Shown: one piece after another, positions 18,385-27,419 of the stretch | How the letters are laid out: each line of letters begins with the position of its first letter | Numbering within the stretch: position 1 is the stretch's first letter | Assembly: GCA_905182405.1 (NCBI GenBank) | Contig: CAJJBQ010000001.1 | Location: 1,674,001 to 1,738,000 of the forward strand | DNA from: Akkermansiaceae bacterium | GTDB lineage: Bacteria; Verrucomicrobiota; Verrucomicrobiia; Verrucomicrobiales; Akkermansiaceae | Length of the DNA stretch: 64,000 nt | Direction of reading: 5' to 3' | Translations under genes and position numbers: made by a program | The notes under the pieces: model-generated | What the model saw: the letters and a program-made list of their open reading frames with translations, nothing else | The model's database searches: none | Told to the model about the DNA's origin: nothing

Positions 18385-18414
18385 AGATCACTCAATTCAG
18401 ACACTTTTCACACC

Positions 18415-18720
18415 ATGAATCAGAAAATCCGTATCCGCCTTCGCGCATTTGACCACCGAGCTATTGATCGCTCGACTCGGGAAATTGTTGAGACTGCCAA
18501 GCGCACTGGTGCCAAAGTCGCCGGTCCTGTTCCTCTCCCCACCCGGATCGAAAAATTCTCCGTTAACGCATCGGTGAACCAAAACAAGAAGGCTGCTGAC
18601 CAGTTCGAAGTTAGGACTCACAAGCGTCTCCTTGACATTCTCGATCCTACTGCCCGAACGGTTGACGAGCTGAAAAAGCTTAATCTCCCCGCAGGTGTTG
18701 ATATTCAAATCCACATTTAA
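18415..18720 (+). CDS. rpsJ: 30S ribosomal protein S10
   Basis: 101 residues with [27 protein letters not shown] and the [20 protein letters not shown] region typical of S10 (NusE). It binds the 30S head and in many bacteria also acts in NusB-dependent antitermination. It opens the S10 section directly after fusA. No SD. Confidence 0.98.
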   Translation: MNQKIRIRLRAFDHRAIDRSTREIVETAKRTGAKVAGPVPLPTRIEKFSVNASVNQNKKAADQFEVRTHKRLLDILDPTARTVDELKKLNLPAGVDIQIHI

Positions 18721-18743
18721 TTTTTCTAAGAGAATCTAAAACC

Positions 18744-19397
18744 ATGTCCCTCGGAATCCTCGGTAAAAAAGTAGGTATGACTCGTGTCTTTGACAATGAG
18801 GCAGGCTGCATGATCCCCGTCACTGTCATCGACGTGAACGGGAACGAATTTCTTCAGGTGAAAACCTCTGAGAAGCACGGCTATAGCTCTATTCAGGTCG
18901 CATATGATGACCAGAAGGAGCGTCGCCTGAATCTCCCGGAGAGAACTCACCAAGCGAAGCAAGGTGCCACCGGCGCAAAGAAGCTTGTTAAAGAGTTTCG
19001 CTTCGAGAGCGATGATCAGCTTCCTAACAAGGAAGAGGGTCACCCTGGGGCTGCTCTCTTTGAAGATGGCCAGATTGTTGATGTTCTTGGTGTTACCAAG
19101 GGTAAAGGTTTCCAGGGTGTCGTGAAGCGCTACCACTTCCATGGTCAGCCTGACGGTCACGGTCACATGATGCACCGTCGCACAGGGGCCATTGGTGCCG
19201 GGTCGACTCCAGCACGTGTTTGGAAGAATCAAAAGATGCCAGGTCGCCACGGTGTTTACAACCGCACCGTCCAGAACCTCAAGGTAGTGCAAGTGCGCGC
19301 CGAAGATGGTGTCCTACTAATTTCAGGGGCCATTCCAGGTCATAATGGTGCTTACGTCACCGTCCGTCCAGCCATCAAAAAGACGGCTACTAAATAA
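18744..19397 (+). CDS. rplC: 50S ribosomal protein L3
   Basis: 217 residues starting MSLGILGKKVGMTRVFDNEA. The conserved loop DVLGVTKGKGFQGVVKRYHF and the GSTPARVWKNQKMPGRHG segment, which reaches the peptidyl-transferase centre, are intact. L3 is a primary binder that starts 50S assembly. It is 23 bases after rpsJ. Confidence 0.98.
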   Translation: MSLGILGKKVGMTRVFDNEAGCMIPVTVIDVNGNEFLQVKTSEKHGYSSIQVAYDDQKERRLNLPERTHQAKQGATGAKKLVKEFRFESDDQLPNKEEGHPGAALFEDGQIVDVLGVTKGKGFQGVVKRYHFHGQPDGHGHMMHRRTGAIGAGSTPARVWKNQKMPGRHGVYNRTVQNLKVVQVRAEDGVLLISGAIPGHNGAYVTVRPAIKKTATK

Positions 19398-19425
19398 TTT
19401 CGATTGCTAGAAAGGTAGAAATAAA

Positions 19426-20031
19426 ATGTCTGCATTCACACTCCAAGACGCCGAAAAGGCCAACATCAAACTCGTCGCCGACGCTTCCAAAGGAAGTCAG
19501 GCTGTTCACGATCTCGTGGTTGCCTATCAGGCCAACCGTCGTTCAGGAACCGCGCAAACCAAAACCCGTGGTGAGGTTAGCGGGACCGGTAAGAAGATGT
19601 ATCGCCAGAAGGGGACCGGTAACGCACGTCACGGTGACCGCAAAGCTCCGATCTTTGTCGGTGGTGGTGTTGCCTTTGGCCCGCGCAATCGCTCTTACGC
19701 TAAGAAGGTTCCTAAAAAGGTTCGAGCTCTGGCCCTTCGAAGGGTCCTTGGCGATAAGATTAATGAGGAAGCTGTAATTTCAGCGTCGTCTTTTGAGATT
19801 TTAAGCGGCAAGACGAAGGATTTTGTCAAGGCGGTCTCTGCTCTTACTGATGCGAAGAAAGTTCTCATTGTTGGCAACGGGTTCACCGAAAGCACCCTCT
19901 TTTCAGGGCGCAACGTTAAGCTGGTTCAGCTCGAGAGAGTCGACAACGTCAACGTTGAGCAGATCCTCCACGCAAATGCCGTTATCCTGCTGGATGACGC
20001 GCTAGAAACCCTCGCTAAGCGCACTGCTTAA
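19426..20031 (+). CDS. rplD: 50S ribosomal protein L4
   Basis: 201 residues. The extended loop that lines the exit tunnel is recognisable ([39 protein letters not shown]). L4 is a primary 23S binder and, in gammaproteobacteria, a regulator of its own operon; no matching leader was sought here. An AAGG sequence about 12 bases before the ATG is a possible weak SD. Confidence 0.97.
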   Translation: MSAFTLQDAEKANIKLVADASKGSQAVHDLVVAYQANRRSGTAQTKTRGEVSGTGKKMYRQKGTGNARHGDRKAPIFVGGGVAFGPRNRSYAKKVPKKVRALALRRVLGDKINEEAVISASSFEILSGKTKDFVKAVSALTDAKKVLIVGNGFTESTLFSGRNVKLVQLERVDNVNVEQILHANAVILLDDALETLAKRTA

Positions 20032-20058
20032 TTTCACCGCGAACCGATACACATCGCC

Positions 20059-20343
20059 ATGAGAGATATTTACCAAGTCATCGACACCATCCGTATGTCG
20101 GAAAAGGCTACGCTCCTCCAAGAAGGTAACAACCAGTATACATTCAAGGTGGATCGCCGAGCTAACAAGATCGAGGTCAAGCACGCCGTCCAGACCCTCT
20201 TCGGAGTTAAGGTCGTGTCTGTTAATACCTGTAATTATGATGGGAAAGCGAAACGCCGTCGCCGCGCTGATGCCGGTCGTACTGCTCGCTGGAAAAAGGC
20301 AATCGTCCGTCTAAAGGATGGAGATTCCCTCGACCTCGTCTAA
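20059..20343 (+). CDS. rplW: 50S ribosomal protein L23
   Basis: 94 residues, normal length: IRMSEKATLLQEGNNQYTFK, then ANKIEVKHAVQTLFGVKVVS and the basic loop KRRRRADAGR. L23 lines the polypeptide exit and is the docking site for trigger factor and the signal recognition particle. It is 27 bases after rplD. Confidence 0.97.
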   Translation: MRDIYQVIDTIRMSEKATLLQEGNNQYTFKVDRRANKIEVKHAVQTLFGVKVVSVNTCNYDGKAKRRRRADAGRTARWKKAIVRLKDGDSLDLV

Positions 20344-20388
20344 ACCCCGTTTTTCTAACGAAAATATTAGTCAGAAAGGATTGCTCCA

Positions 20389-21228
20389 ATGCCACTGAAA
20401 AGTTTTAAGCCCGTAACTCCCTCAAATCGCTACAAAATGTGGCCGACTTTCGAGGAGATTACCACAAATAAGCCCGAAAAGAGCCTCACTACTCCTCTTA
20501 AGAAGAGTGGTGGACGCAATAACCAAGGTCGTATCACCTGCCGTCACATCGGTGGGGGACACAAGCGTAAATATCGTCTAGTTGACTTCAAACGCAGCAA
20601 GATTGATGTCGTCGCCGATGTTCTTACGATTGAATACGATCCAAACCGCACTTGCCGCATCGCGCTCATTCAGTATGCCGATGATGTGAAAAGTTATATC
20701 CTTGCACCTGCCGGTCTTAAGGTAGGAGATAAGGTTGTTTCCGGGGAAGGCGTTGAGCCAAAGCCTGGCAATGCCATGCCTCTTAAGGCCGTTCCTCTCG
20801 GAACTGCGATACACAACATCGAACTCCGCCCTGGATGCGGCGGCAAGGTTGCTCGTGCCGCTGGTCAACAAGCGGTCTTGGCATCACGTGATCAAGGTTA
20901 CGCCTCGGTTCGGATGCCGTCTGGTGAGCTTCGCAGGTTCCATGAGAACTGTTTTGCCACAATCGGGACTGTTGGAAACCGCGATCACATGAACGAGGTT
21001 TCCGGTAAGGCTGGACGTTCACGCTGGAAGGGTATTCGCCCGACCGTTCGCGGGATGTGTATGAACCCAGTGGATCACCCCAACGGTGGTGGTGAGGGTA
21101 AGTCCAAGTCCGGTGGTGGTCGTCAGCACCTTAAGTCCCCTTGGGGACACACGAAGGGTCAGAAGACTCGCAAAAAGCACAATCCTAGCGATGCCTTCAT
21201 TTTGGAGCGTCGTAAAAAGAAGCGCTAG
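20389..21228 (+). CDS. rplB: 50S ribosomal protein L2
   Basis: 279 residues with [31 protein letters not shown], the [11 protein letters not shown] motif, and the C-terminal [20 protein letters not shown] loop next to the peptidyl-transferase centre. The histidine of [11 protein letters not shown], implicated in activity in other bacteria, is present. An AAGGA sequence about 10 bases before the ATG could act as SD. Confidence 0.98.
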   Translation: MPLKSFKPVTPSNRYKMWPTFEEITTNKPEKSLTTPLKKSGGRNNQGRITCRHIGGGHKRKYRLVDFKRSKIDVVADVLTIEYDPNRTCRIALIQYADDVKSYILAPAGLKVGDKVVSGEGVEPKPGNAMPLKAVPLGTAIHNIELRPGCGGKVARAAGQQAVLASRDQGYASVRMPSGELRRFHENCFATIGTVGNRDHMNEVSGKAGRSRWKGIRPTVRGMCMNPVDHPNGGGEGKSKSGGGRQHLKSPWGHTKGQKTRKKHNPSDAFILERRKKKR

Positions 21229-21265
21229 TATTCCAATTCAATTTAACAACTGACCATTTCTACCC

Positions 21266-21535
21266 ATGGCTCGCTCACTTAAAAAAGGCCCATACGTCGA
21301 TCAAAAGCTTCTCGCTAAGATCGATGCGGCCGTCGAATCTAAAAATAAGAAGCCGATCAAAACCTGGAGCCGTCGCTCCATGATCACTCCCGACTTTGTC
21401 GGTCACACTTTCGCAGTTCACAACGGCAAGACCTTCGTCCCCGTTTTTGTTTCTGAGAACATGGTGGGCCACAAGCTAGGTGAATTCTCGCCCACTCGGA
21501 TCTTTAAGGCTCACGGTGGTATCGGTAAGAAGTAA
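21266..21535 (+). CDS. rpsS: 30S ribosomal protein S19
   Basis: 89 residues: [48 protein letters not shown] and the [11 protein letters not shown] end. S19 binds the 30S head with S13. It normally sits directly before rplV, but here an exported coiled-coil protein gene intervenes. Confidence 0.97.
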   Translation: MARSLKKGPYVDQKLLAKIDAAVESKNKKPIKTWSRRSMITPDFVGHTFAVHNGKTFVPVFVSENMVGHKLGEFSPTRIFKAHGGIGKK

Positions 21536-21583
21536 TTTACTTGAATCTTTCGCTCACCTGAAGCAATCGCATCCCCACACAAT

Positions 21584-22318
21584 ATGTCCATTCTCTCAAC
21601 CAGCGTAATCTTTCTGACCGGAGCGTGTCTCCTAGGTTCGTTTGCCGCTGCTCAGGAGTCGGACGTGGGGGGTATTGCCCAGCTTGAGAGAGAGAACCGC
21701 TCTCTCCGTCTTCAGATTGAAACCCTGAATAAGGGCTATGCTTCCGCTCTTGAACGTGATGCGGCCAAGACCAAGTCCCTTAAGAAAATTAAGGAGAATT
21801 TGGCCTTGTTTGGAAATGGGCTCTTTGAGGGTGGGAACGAGAAAGTTCTTTCCGCCGTCGCTGACTTCCAGGTGGCACGTGAACAGCTCTCGAAGTTGGA
21901 AATGTCGTCTTTGGCTCTCGTTTCTACAATGCGGGATTATCTGCGCACTGTAGTGGCTTCAGATCCCGAGGCTCGCGCCATGGTCGAAGCTAAAATGCGC
22001 CAACTTCAGGTCGATCTCGGTTACCGCGAACAACCTAGGCGCCAAGTGAAGCAGGGGACTGCCGCTGAGGCGACGGTGGTGAGCGTGGATGCTGAATCCG
22101 GTCTTGTTGTTATCAACGCGGGTGGGGACGCCGATGTCCGCCCAGGAATGCGTTTTCGCCTTGAGCGTTCGGGCACATATCTAGGTGACGCAGTCGTCGC
22201 CGCTTCAAGGGCCGACGTTAGTGGGCTCCTTATTCAATCTCTGAAAAATCCAGAAAATTCAGTGCTCCCAAAGGACACTGCTCTAATCATTCTCGACACC
22301 TCTGAACCGACAAACTGA
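21584..22318 (+). CDS. Exported coiled-coil protein inside the S10 operon (unknown function)
   Basis: 244 residues, not a ribosomal protein. A signal peptide (about 1-23, ending GSFAAAQ) is followed by a Glu/Leu/Lys-rich coiled coil (about 30-65, ERENRSLRLQIETLNKGYAS), a helical middle region, and a C-terminal beta domain (about 155-240) with TVVSVDAESGLVVINAGGDA and VRPGMRFRLERSGTYLGDAV. That last pattern (value, then G-x-x-x-G-V-x-x-G-x-x-F/L) recurs in bacterial envelope proteins of unknown function. Its stop overlaps the rplV ATG by one base (TGATG), so the two are translationally coupled. An exported protein fixed between rpsS and rplV is unexpected. Function is unknown. Confidence 0.8.
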   Translation: MSILSTSVIFLTGACLLGSFAAAQESDVGGIAQLERENRSLRLQIETLNKGYASALERDAAKTKSLKKIKENLALFGNGLFEGGNEKVLSAVADFQVAREQLSKLEMSSLALVSTMRDYLRTVVASDPEARAMVEAKMRQLQVDLGYREQPRRQVKQGTAAEATVVSVDAESGLVVINAGGDADVRPGMRFRLERSGTYLGDAVVAASRADVSGLLIQSLKNPENSVLPKDTALIILDTSEPTN

Positions 22319-22875
22319 TGCAAGTTCGTTCGACTACTAAATACGCTCGGATCTCTCCGAAGAAAGCACGCGACGTCGCTCGTGAGATTCAAGGACTTCC
22401 CGTCTCTGACGCTCTCGATGCGCTTACCTATACTCCTAAGAAAGCTGCACACTTGATTGGCAAGACCCTCAAAAGTGCTATTGCTAACGCGGAAAATAAT
22501 CATGAACTCTCAGCTGACGAGTTAATCGTTCAGGAGGCAACCATCGGTGATGGCCCCACTCTGAAACGCTTCAAGCCTCGTGCTCGGGGTTCCGCAGGTG
22601 CCATCCGTAAACGCTCTAGTCATATCTTTATCACGCTCACCGACGAGTTCGAAGCTCCGGAAGAAAAGAAGAGCTCCACGAAGGCGAGGAAGCGCGACAC
22701 GATCAAGTCTCTCTTTACCGGAAAGGCTGCGGCTGCCGTTGAGGAGGAAGTTCCCGCTGAGGAGGAAGTCCCCGCTGAGGAGGAAGTTCCCGCTGAGGAG
22801 GAAGTTTCCGCTGAGGAGGAAGTTCCCGCTAAGGAGGAAGTTCCCGCTGACGAAGCAGCCAAGGACGCTGAATAA
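22318..22875 (+). CDS. rplV: 50S ribosomal protein L22 with long acidic C-terminal extension
   Basis: 185 residues, against about 110 for most bacterial L22. Residues 1-110 are a normal L22 (TTKYARISPKKARDVAREIQ, NAENNHELSADEL, LKRFKPRARG-AGAIRKRSSH). From about 112 a Lys/Arg-rich linker leads to six copies of a hexapeptide close to E-E-E-V-P-A and an acidic end. The L22 core lines the exit tunnel; the extension would project from the ribosome surface or the subunit. The start overlaps the preceding gene by one base. Confidence 0.95.
   Translation: MQVRSTTKYARISPKKARDVAREIQGLPVSDALDALTYTPKKAAHLIGKTLKSAIANAENNHELSADELIVQEATIGDGPTLKRFKPRARGSAGAIRKRSSHIFITLTDEFEAPEEKKSSTKARKRDTIKSLFTGKAAAAVEEEVPAEEEVPAEEEVPAEEEVSAEEEVPAKEEVPADEAAKDAE
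22741..22848 (+). repeat. Six 18-base tandem repeats within rplV
   Basis: Six contiguous in-frame copies of an 18-base unit (GAGGAGGAAGTTCCCGCT and one- or two-base variants) encode E-E-E-V-P/S-A repeats. The near identity at DNA level indicates recent expansion by slippage or unequal exchange. The unit is itself SD-like (GGAGG). Confidence 0.95.
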
Positions 22876-22906
22876 ATTAACTTTTACAATTTTCACTTAA
22901 AGAATC

Positions 22907-23722
22907 ATGGGAACAAAAGTAAATCCGATTGGATTCCGCCTCGCGGTCAACAAAGATTGGCGCTCCAAATGGTATGCAGAGGGCAAGGACTACACCAACA
23001 AGCTTCACGAGGATCTTACAATCCGCCGTTATATTGCTGGGCGTCTTCAGGGAGTAGCGATCTCCCGTGTCGTAATTGAGCGCGCATGGAATAGTGTTCG
23101 TATTACTCTCCATACCTCTCGCCCTGGTCTCGTCATCGGTCGTAAAGGATCGGAGATTGAGAGAATGACCAACGATATCTCTAAGATTTGTAGTGGTTCG
23201 CAAGTGAAGATCGACATTATTGAAATTCGCAAACCTGAACTCGACGCTCAGCACGTTTGCGAAAACGTTGCCGTGCAACTTGAGCGCCGGATTGCTTTCC
23301 GTCGTGCGATGAAGCGTGCTGTTCAAACTGCAATGGAATTTGGTGCCAATGGGATCCGGATCCGCTGTGGTGGACGTCTCGGAGGAGCAGATATTGCTCG
23401 GGCCGAATGGTATCGTGAAGGAAAAGTGCCTCTTCAGACTCTTCGTGTTCCCATCGACTATGGTTTCGCTGAGGCCAAGACCGTATACGGGATCATCGGT
23501 GTCAAATGCTGGATCAACAAAGATTCTGATGCTGACAAGGGTGCTCGCCCTCCCGGAACTGATCGTCCACGCCGCGGAGGTGGTGGAGATCGCCGCGGAG
23601 GTGGTGGAGATCGCCGCGGAGGTGGTGGAGATCGCCGTGGAGGTCCTGGTGGTCCCCCTCGCCCCGATAATAACTCTGACAATAAGCCAGCTGAAACCAA
23701 GGACGCTAAACCAGCATCCTAA
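22907..23722 (+). CDS. rpsC: 30S ribosomal protein S3 with Arg/Gly-rich C-terminal tail
   Basis: 271 residues. The core (1-about 206) is a normal S3: [20 protein letters not shown], the KH motif [14 protein letters not shown], and [20 protein letters not shown]. Residues about 207-271 are an added tail with three R-R-G-G-G-G-D repeats, a proline-rich part and a charged end. S3 forms part of the mRNA entry channel and helicase of the 30S; the tail would sit near incoming mRNA. No SD. Confidence 0.95.
   Translation: MGTKVNPIGFRLAVNKDWRSKWYAEGKDYTNKLHEDLTIRRYIAGRLQGVAISRVVIERAWNSVRITLHTSRPGLVIGRKGSEIERMTNDISKICSGSQVKIDIIEIRKPELDAQHVCENVAVQLERRIAFRRAMKRAVQTAMEFGANGIRIRCGGRLGGADIARAEWYREGKVPLQTLRVPIDYGFAEAKTVYGIIGVKCWINKDSDADKGARPPGTDRPRRGGGGDRRGGGGDRRGGGGDRRGGPGGPPRPDNNSDNKPAETKDAKPAS
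23570..23632 (+). repeat. Three 21-base tandem repeats within rpsC
   Basis: Three identical copies of a 21-base unit encoding R-R-G-G-G-G-D, followed by a partial diverged fourth, make up the RGG-like tail of S3. Confidence 0.92.
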
Positions 23723-23763
23723 GGAGCCTACTCAATTTAACTTAACTTTAGGAGGACAATACT

Positions 23764-24174
23764 ATGCCTTTAATGCCCAAAAGAACCAAGTTCCGGAAGA
23801 CCCATCGTGGGAGCCGGAGCGGCAATGCCCAGCGTGGAACAGATGTCAGCTTCGGCGACTTCGGTTTACAGGCGCTTGGTCGTGCTTGGATGACCAATCG
23901 TCAAATCGAAGCTTGCCGTATTTCCATTAACCGATTCCTTAAGCGTAAGGGGAAGGTTTGGATTCGCGTTTTTCCTCATAAATCAATCACCCGTCGTCCG
24001 CCCGAAACTCGGATGGGTAAGGGTAAGGGTTCTGTCGATGCTTGGGTAGCTGTGGTTCGTCCCGGCACCATGCTCTTCGAAGTCGCCGGTGTGCCTGAGT
24101 CCCAGGCTCGCGAAGCGATGCGCCTTGCCTCGTATAAGCTTGGTTTTGAAACTCGCTTTGTCGCACGTGGCTAA
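23764..24174 (+). CDS. rplP: 50S ribosomal protein L16
   Basis: 136 residues: [40 protein letters not shown], the [17 protein letters not shown] loop and the [14 protein letters not shown] helix. L16 organises the A-site of the 50S. It has the clearest SD of the whole cluster, AGGAGG about 8 bases before the ATG, in contrast to most neighbours. Confidence 0.97.
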   Translation: MPLMPKRTKFRKTHRGSRSGNAQRGTDVSFGDFGLQALGRAWMTNRQIEACRISINRFLKRKGKVWIRVFPHKSITRRPPETRMGKGKGSVDAWVAVVRPGTMLFEVAGVPESQAREAMRLASYKLGFETRFVARG

Positions 24175-24209
24175 TCCCACTACTGAAAACTTATTAGGAA
24201 CATCTCGTC

Positions 24210-24413
24210 ATGCCCCAGACTAAAATTACCGAACTTCGTGAGCTAAGCTCCGATGAACTCCAGACCCGCCTGCGCGATCTCAAGCAGGAGGCCCTTAATC
24301 TCCGTCTTCAGCAGGCCACCGGCCAGCTTGAAAACACGGCCCGTCGTCGTCACGTCCGTCGTGAGGTTGCACGTGTCATGACTCTGCTCACTGAGCGTAA
24401 GTCTGCTTCCTAA
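24210..24413 (+). CDS. rpmC: 50S ribosomal protein L29
   Basis: 67 residues forming two helices, with the signature [20 protein letters not shown] followed by [21 protein letters not shown]29 sits at the polypeptide exit beside L23. An AGGA sequence about 11 bases upstream may serve as SD. Confidence 0.96.
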   Translation: MPQTKITELRELSSDELQTRLRDLKQEALNLRLQQATGQLENTARRRHVRREVARVMTLLTERKSAS

Positions 24414-24445
24414 GCTACCCAATAATATATACCACTTCCGACATC

Positions 24446-24739
24446 ATGAGCGAAGCGTCCGATAAGAAAGATTTTGTCCCTTCAGAAAATGGGGAAAAAA
24501 AGAACAGAAAGGTCCGCGTTGGGCTTGTAAAGTCCACCAGCATGGACAAGACCATCGTCGTCGAATACATCAACCGTGTTCCGCACCCGCAGTTCAAGAA
24601 AATCGTTAAGCGTTCGAAGAAGTTCTACGCTCACGATGAAGAAGGAACAGCTGCAGTCGGTGACAAGGTTCGTATTCGCGAAACTCGTCCTTTGTCCAAG
24701 CTTAAGCGCTGGGAACTTGTTGAGGTTCTGAGTCACTAA
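24446..24739 (+). CDS. rpsQ: 30S ribosomal protein S17
   Basis: 97 residues. A short acidic N-terminal lead (about 20 residues) precedes the OB-fold: [40 protein letters not shown] and [21 protein letters not shown]17 is a primary 16S binder. No SD. Confidence 0.97.
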   Translation: MSEASDKKDFVPSENGEKKNRKVRVGLVKSTSMDKTIVVEYINRVPHPQFKKIVKRSKKFYAHDEEGTAAVGDKVRIRETRPLSKLKRWELVEVLSH

Positions 24740-24784
24740 TAGGCACCTCAATTTACTTAACAATTTAAACGATATTTAACTGCC

Positions 24785-25150
24785 ATGATCCAAATGGAAT
24801 CCAAAGTCGAGATAGCCGATAACACCGGTGCTCGTCAGGCTAAAATGATTGGCGTTCTTGGAACTCGTTCCAAGTCTGCGTCGATTGGTGACATCATTAC
24901 TGCCCACGTTCGTGAGGCGATCCCAACGGCTTCTGTCAAAAAGGGGGCTGTGGTAAAGGCTGTCGTCGTTCGCACCAAATATCCTGTTCGTCGTCCTGAT
25001 GGTTCGGTTCTCCGTTTCGACGGAAATGCGATCGTCATCATCGACAAGGACGGGAATCCAAAGGGGACTCGTATTTTCGGGCCGGTTGCTCGTGAGCTTC
25101 GTGAAAAGAATTTCATGAAGATCGTGTCTCTCGCTCCCGAGGTTCTCTAG
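24785..25150 (+). CDS. rplN: 50S ribosomal protein L14
   Basis: 121 residues: [33 protein letters not shown], and [21 protein letters not shown]14 contributes to intersubunit bridges and binds the silencing factor RsfS, whose gene is at 59893 in this window. Order and length are normal. Confidence 0.98.
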   Translation: MIQMESKVEIADNTGARQAKMIGVLGTRSKSASIGDIITAHVREAIPTASVKKGAVVKAVVVRTKYPVRRPDGSVLRFDGNAIVIIDKDGNPKGTRIFGPVARELREKNFMKIVSLAPEVL

Positions 25151-25177
25151 GACCAGAAACATCTACTCTTTTCAGAC

Positions 25178-25405
25178 ATGAAAATCAAAACACACGTGAA
25201 TCCAGGCGACGAAGTCAAAGTCATCGCCGGTAACCACAAGGGGAAGCAGGGAACTGTTCTCTCCGTGAATGCCGACAAAGGCCAGGTCATCGTCGAAGAT
25301 GTCCGGAAAATCAAAAAGGCCATACGCAAAACCGAGCTGAACCCGGATGGGGGAATCGAGGAGCAGGATGGTCCTATCCATATTTCAAACGTTAAGAAAA
25401 TCTAG
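25178..25405 (+). CDS. rplX: 50S ribosomal protein L24
   Basis: 75 residues, short for L24 (about 100 in E. coli) but with an intact KOW motif ([20 protein letters not shown]) and the [20 protein letters not shown] segment and IHISNV. L24 is an early 50S assembly protein. Members of this length occur in several phyla. Confidence 0.95.
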   Translation: MKIKTHVNPGDEVKVIAGNHKGKQGTVLSVNADKGQVIVEDVRKIKKAIRKTELNPDGGIEEQDGPIHISNVKKI

Positions 25406-25460
25406 TTAGCTCTGAAAAGATCTGACTGAGCGCTTAAGCAACCCGCTGACCCGCCAAAAA

Positions 25461-26030
25461 ATGAAACCAACACTACATAAGCTCTATGAAGAGCAGCTTA
25501 TCGCCGACCTTCAGAAAGAAGGTGGCTATAAGAACGTCAACGAAGTGCCACGTCTTGAAAAGATTGTGGTGAATTCTCACGTCGGACATTATGTCAACGA
25601 GCGCAAAGCCGCTGTTGAAGATGCCGTCGCTGAAGTCTCAAAAATCACCGGTCAGAAGCCTGCTGTTGTCTTCGCTCGTAAGAGTGTCGCAAATTTCAAG
25701 GTCAGAGAAGGGGAGCAAGTCGGAGCCCGTGTTACCCTTCGTGGGGCGCGCATGTGGGAATTCCTAGATCGCTTTATCCACATCACCTGCCCGAACATTC
25801 GTGACTTCCGTGGACTTCCTTTTAAGTCCTTCGATGGAAGCGGAAATTACGCGGTAGGTTTTCCCGATCAGTCGATTTTTCCTGAAGTTGAGCTTGATCA
25901 GATTAAGCGTCAAATCGGGTTCGATTTTATCTTTGTTACTTCATCCAAGTCGGATGTGGGTGCCAAAGCCCTCCTGAAAGCCCTCGGCATGCCATTTCGC
26001 GATAAAGCGAAGGCTGAAAGTGCCGCCTAA
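25461..26030 (+). CDS. rplE: 50S ribosomal protein L5
   Basis: 189 residues: VPRLEKIVVNSHVGHYVNER, AVVFARKSVANFKVREGEQV, ARVTLRGARMWEFLDR and NYAVGFPDQSIFPEVELDQI. L5 binds 5S rRNA and contacts P-site tRNA. The rpsN gene for S14, which normally follows, is absent: rpsH starts 29 bases after the stop. Confidence 0.97.
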   Translation: MKPTLHKLYEEQLIADLQKEGGYKNVNEVPRLEKIVVNSHVGHYVNERKAAVEDAVAEVSKITGQKPAVVFARKSVANFKVREGEQVGARVTLRGARMWEFLDRFIHITCPNIRDFRGLPFKSFDGSGNYAVGFPDQSIFPEVELDQIKRQIGFDFIFVTSSKSDVGAKALLKALGMPFRDKAKAESAA

Positions 26031-26059
26031 CCCATCGAAACGTAGAAATAAATAAATTC

Positions 26060-26458
26060 ATGGGAACTCTCACTGATCCAATCGCCGATTTTCTGATTCG
26101 CCTCAAGAATGCGTCGCGTGCAGGTAATGATACCTTCACTGCGCCTCATTCAAAAATGAAGGTTGAACTCGCCCGCATCCTCAAAGAAGAGGGATACATC
26201 ATCAGCTACGAAGTCAACACCTCCGGTAAATTTCCTGAGGTTCTAGTGACTACCAAGTTCGTTGATGGCGTTCCCGCACTGACTGACCTTAAAAGGGTTT
26301 CCAAGTGTGGTCGCCGGAAGTATTCCGCTTCACAAGACATTCCTCGTGTTCTCAATAACATGGGTATCTCGATTATCTCCACTTCCCGTGGAGTAATGAC
26401 CGGTTCCCAAGCTAAGAAAGAGAACATCGGTGGAGAAATCATCGCCTTCGTTTGGTAA
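26060..26458 (+). CDS. rpsH: 30S ribosomal protein S8
   Basis: 132 residues: MGTLTDPIADFLIRLKNASR, ARILKEEGYI, and the C-terminal GISIISTSRGVMTGSQAKKE with NIGGEIIAFVW. S8 binds the central domain of 16S rRNA and represses the spc operon in E. coli. Confidence 0.97.
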   Translation: MGTLTDPIADFLIRLKNASRAGNDTFTAPHSKMKVELARILKEEGYIISYEVNTSGKFPEVLVTTKFVDGVPALTDLKRVSKCGRRKYSASQDIPRVLNNMGISIISTSRGVMTGSQAKKENIGGEIIAFVW

Positions 26459-26481
26459 ACCCCTCGTAGAAAACAGATACC

Positions 26482-27018
26482 ATGTCACGAGTAGGAAAAG
26501 CTACCATCACCATCCCTGAAAAGGTCAGCGTTAAGATTAACGGCGGAAACGTTGTTGTCGACGGTCCTAAAGGGAAACTAGAACTCGATCTTCCAGATAG
26601 CCTTCAGGCTTCTGAGGAGGACGGTCAACTTACTGTTGCAAGAGCTTCCGAGCTTCGCAACATCCGTGCCCTTCACGGCACCTTTCGCAGTCTTATTTAT
26701 AACATGATCCAGGGGGTAAGCCAGGGTTATGTGAAGGACCTTGAGATCCAAGGCGTTGGTTTCCGTGCTGCTGTAAAAGGCAAGGCGATCGACCTCAGCC
26801 TCGGCAAGTCTCACCCAATTCTCCACCCGATCCCAGAAGGTTTGACTGTAACGGTCGCGGAAAATACCAAGATCAAGGTTGAGGGAATTGATAAGCAGCT
26901 CGTTGGGCAATTTGCCGCTGAGGTGCGTTCTTATTATCCGCCTGAGCCCTACAAGGGCAAGGGAGTCCGCTATGTTGGTGAATACGTCCGCCGTAAGGCA
27001 GGTAAGAGCGTGAAGTAA
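26482..27018 (+). CDS. rplF: 50S ribosomal protein L6
   Basis: 178 residues: MSRVGKATITIPEKVSVKIN, the RALHGTFRSLIYNMIQGVSQ helix, GVGFRAAVKG and the PEPYKGKGVRYVGEYVRRKA end. L6 stabilises the base of the factor-binding stalk. Length is normal. Confidence 0.98.
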   Translation: MSRVGKATITIPEKVSVKINGGNVVVDGPKGKLELDLPDSLQASEEDGQLTVARASELRNIRALHGTFRSLIYNMIQGVSQGYVKDLEIQGVGFRAAVKGKAIDLSLGKSHPILHPIPEGLTVTVAENTKIKVEGIDKQLVGQFAAEVRSYYPPEPYKGKGVRYVGEYVRRKAGKSVK

Positions 27019-27045
27019 CCTGAATCTAAAAACTATTCTACTTCC

Positions 27046-27402
27046 ATGAGTACTCTCAATCGTAAGAAAATCCGCCAGAAGGTGCACCGTCGTATTCGTA
27101 AGAAAGTGAGCGGCACAGCAGCCAAGCCACGCCTCGCGGTTCATTTCTCGAACAAAAACGTCTATGCCCAGGTCATCGATGATATCGCTGGTCATACCCT
27201 CTGCGCTGCCTCGACTCTCGATAAAGAGATCGAAGCCACAGGAGCAAGTAAAGCCACTGCTGAGTCAGTGGGTAAGCTCATCGCCGATCGCGCCAAGGAC
27301 GCCAAGGTTGATGCTGTCGTCTTCGACCGCGGTGGTCATCTCTTCCATGGTAAGGTCAAGGTCCTTGCCGATGCTGCCCGCGAAGGTGGTCTTAAATTTT
27401 AA
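27046..27402 (+). CDS. rplR: 50S ribosomal protein L18
   Basis: 118 residues: a basic N-terminus ([20 protein letters not shown]), [39 protein letters not shown] and [21 protein letters not shown]18 carries 5S rRNA into the central protuberance with L5. Confidence 0.97.
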   Translation: MSTLNRKKIRQKVHRRIRKKVSGTAAKPRLAVHFSNKNVYAQVIDDIAGHTLCAASTLDKEIEATGASKATAESVGKLIADRAKDAKVDAVVFDRGGHLFHGKVKVLADAAREGGLKF

Positions 27403-27419
27403 TTATCGCTCCAAATATA

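Noticed and set aside
22741..22848. Regular short repeats as a CRISPR-like array
   Set aside because: The units are contiguous, 18 bases, in frame and without spacers; they encode the L22 tail.
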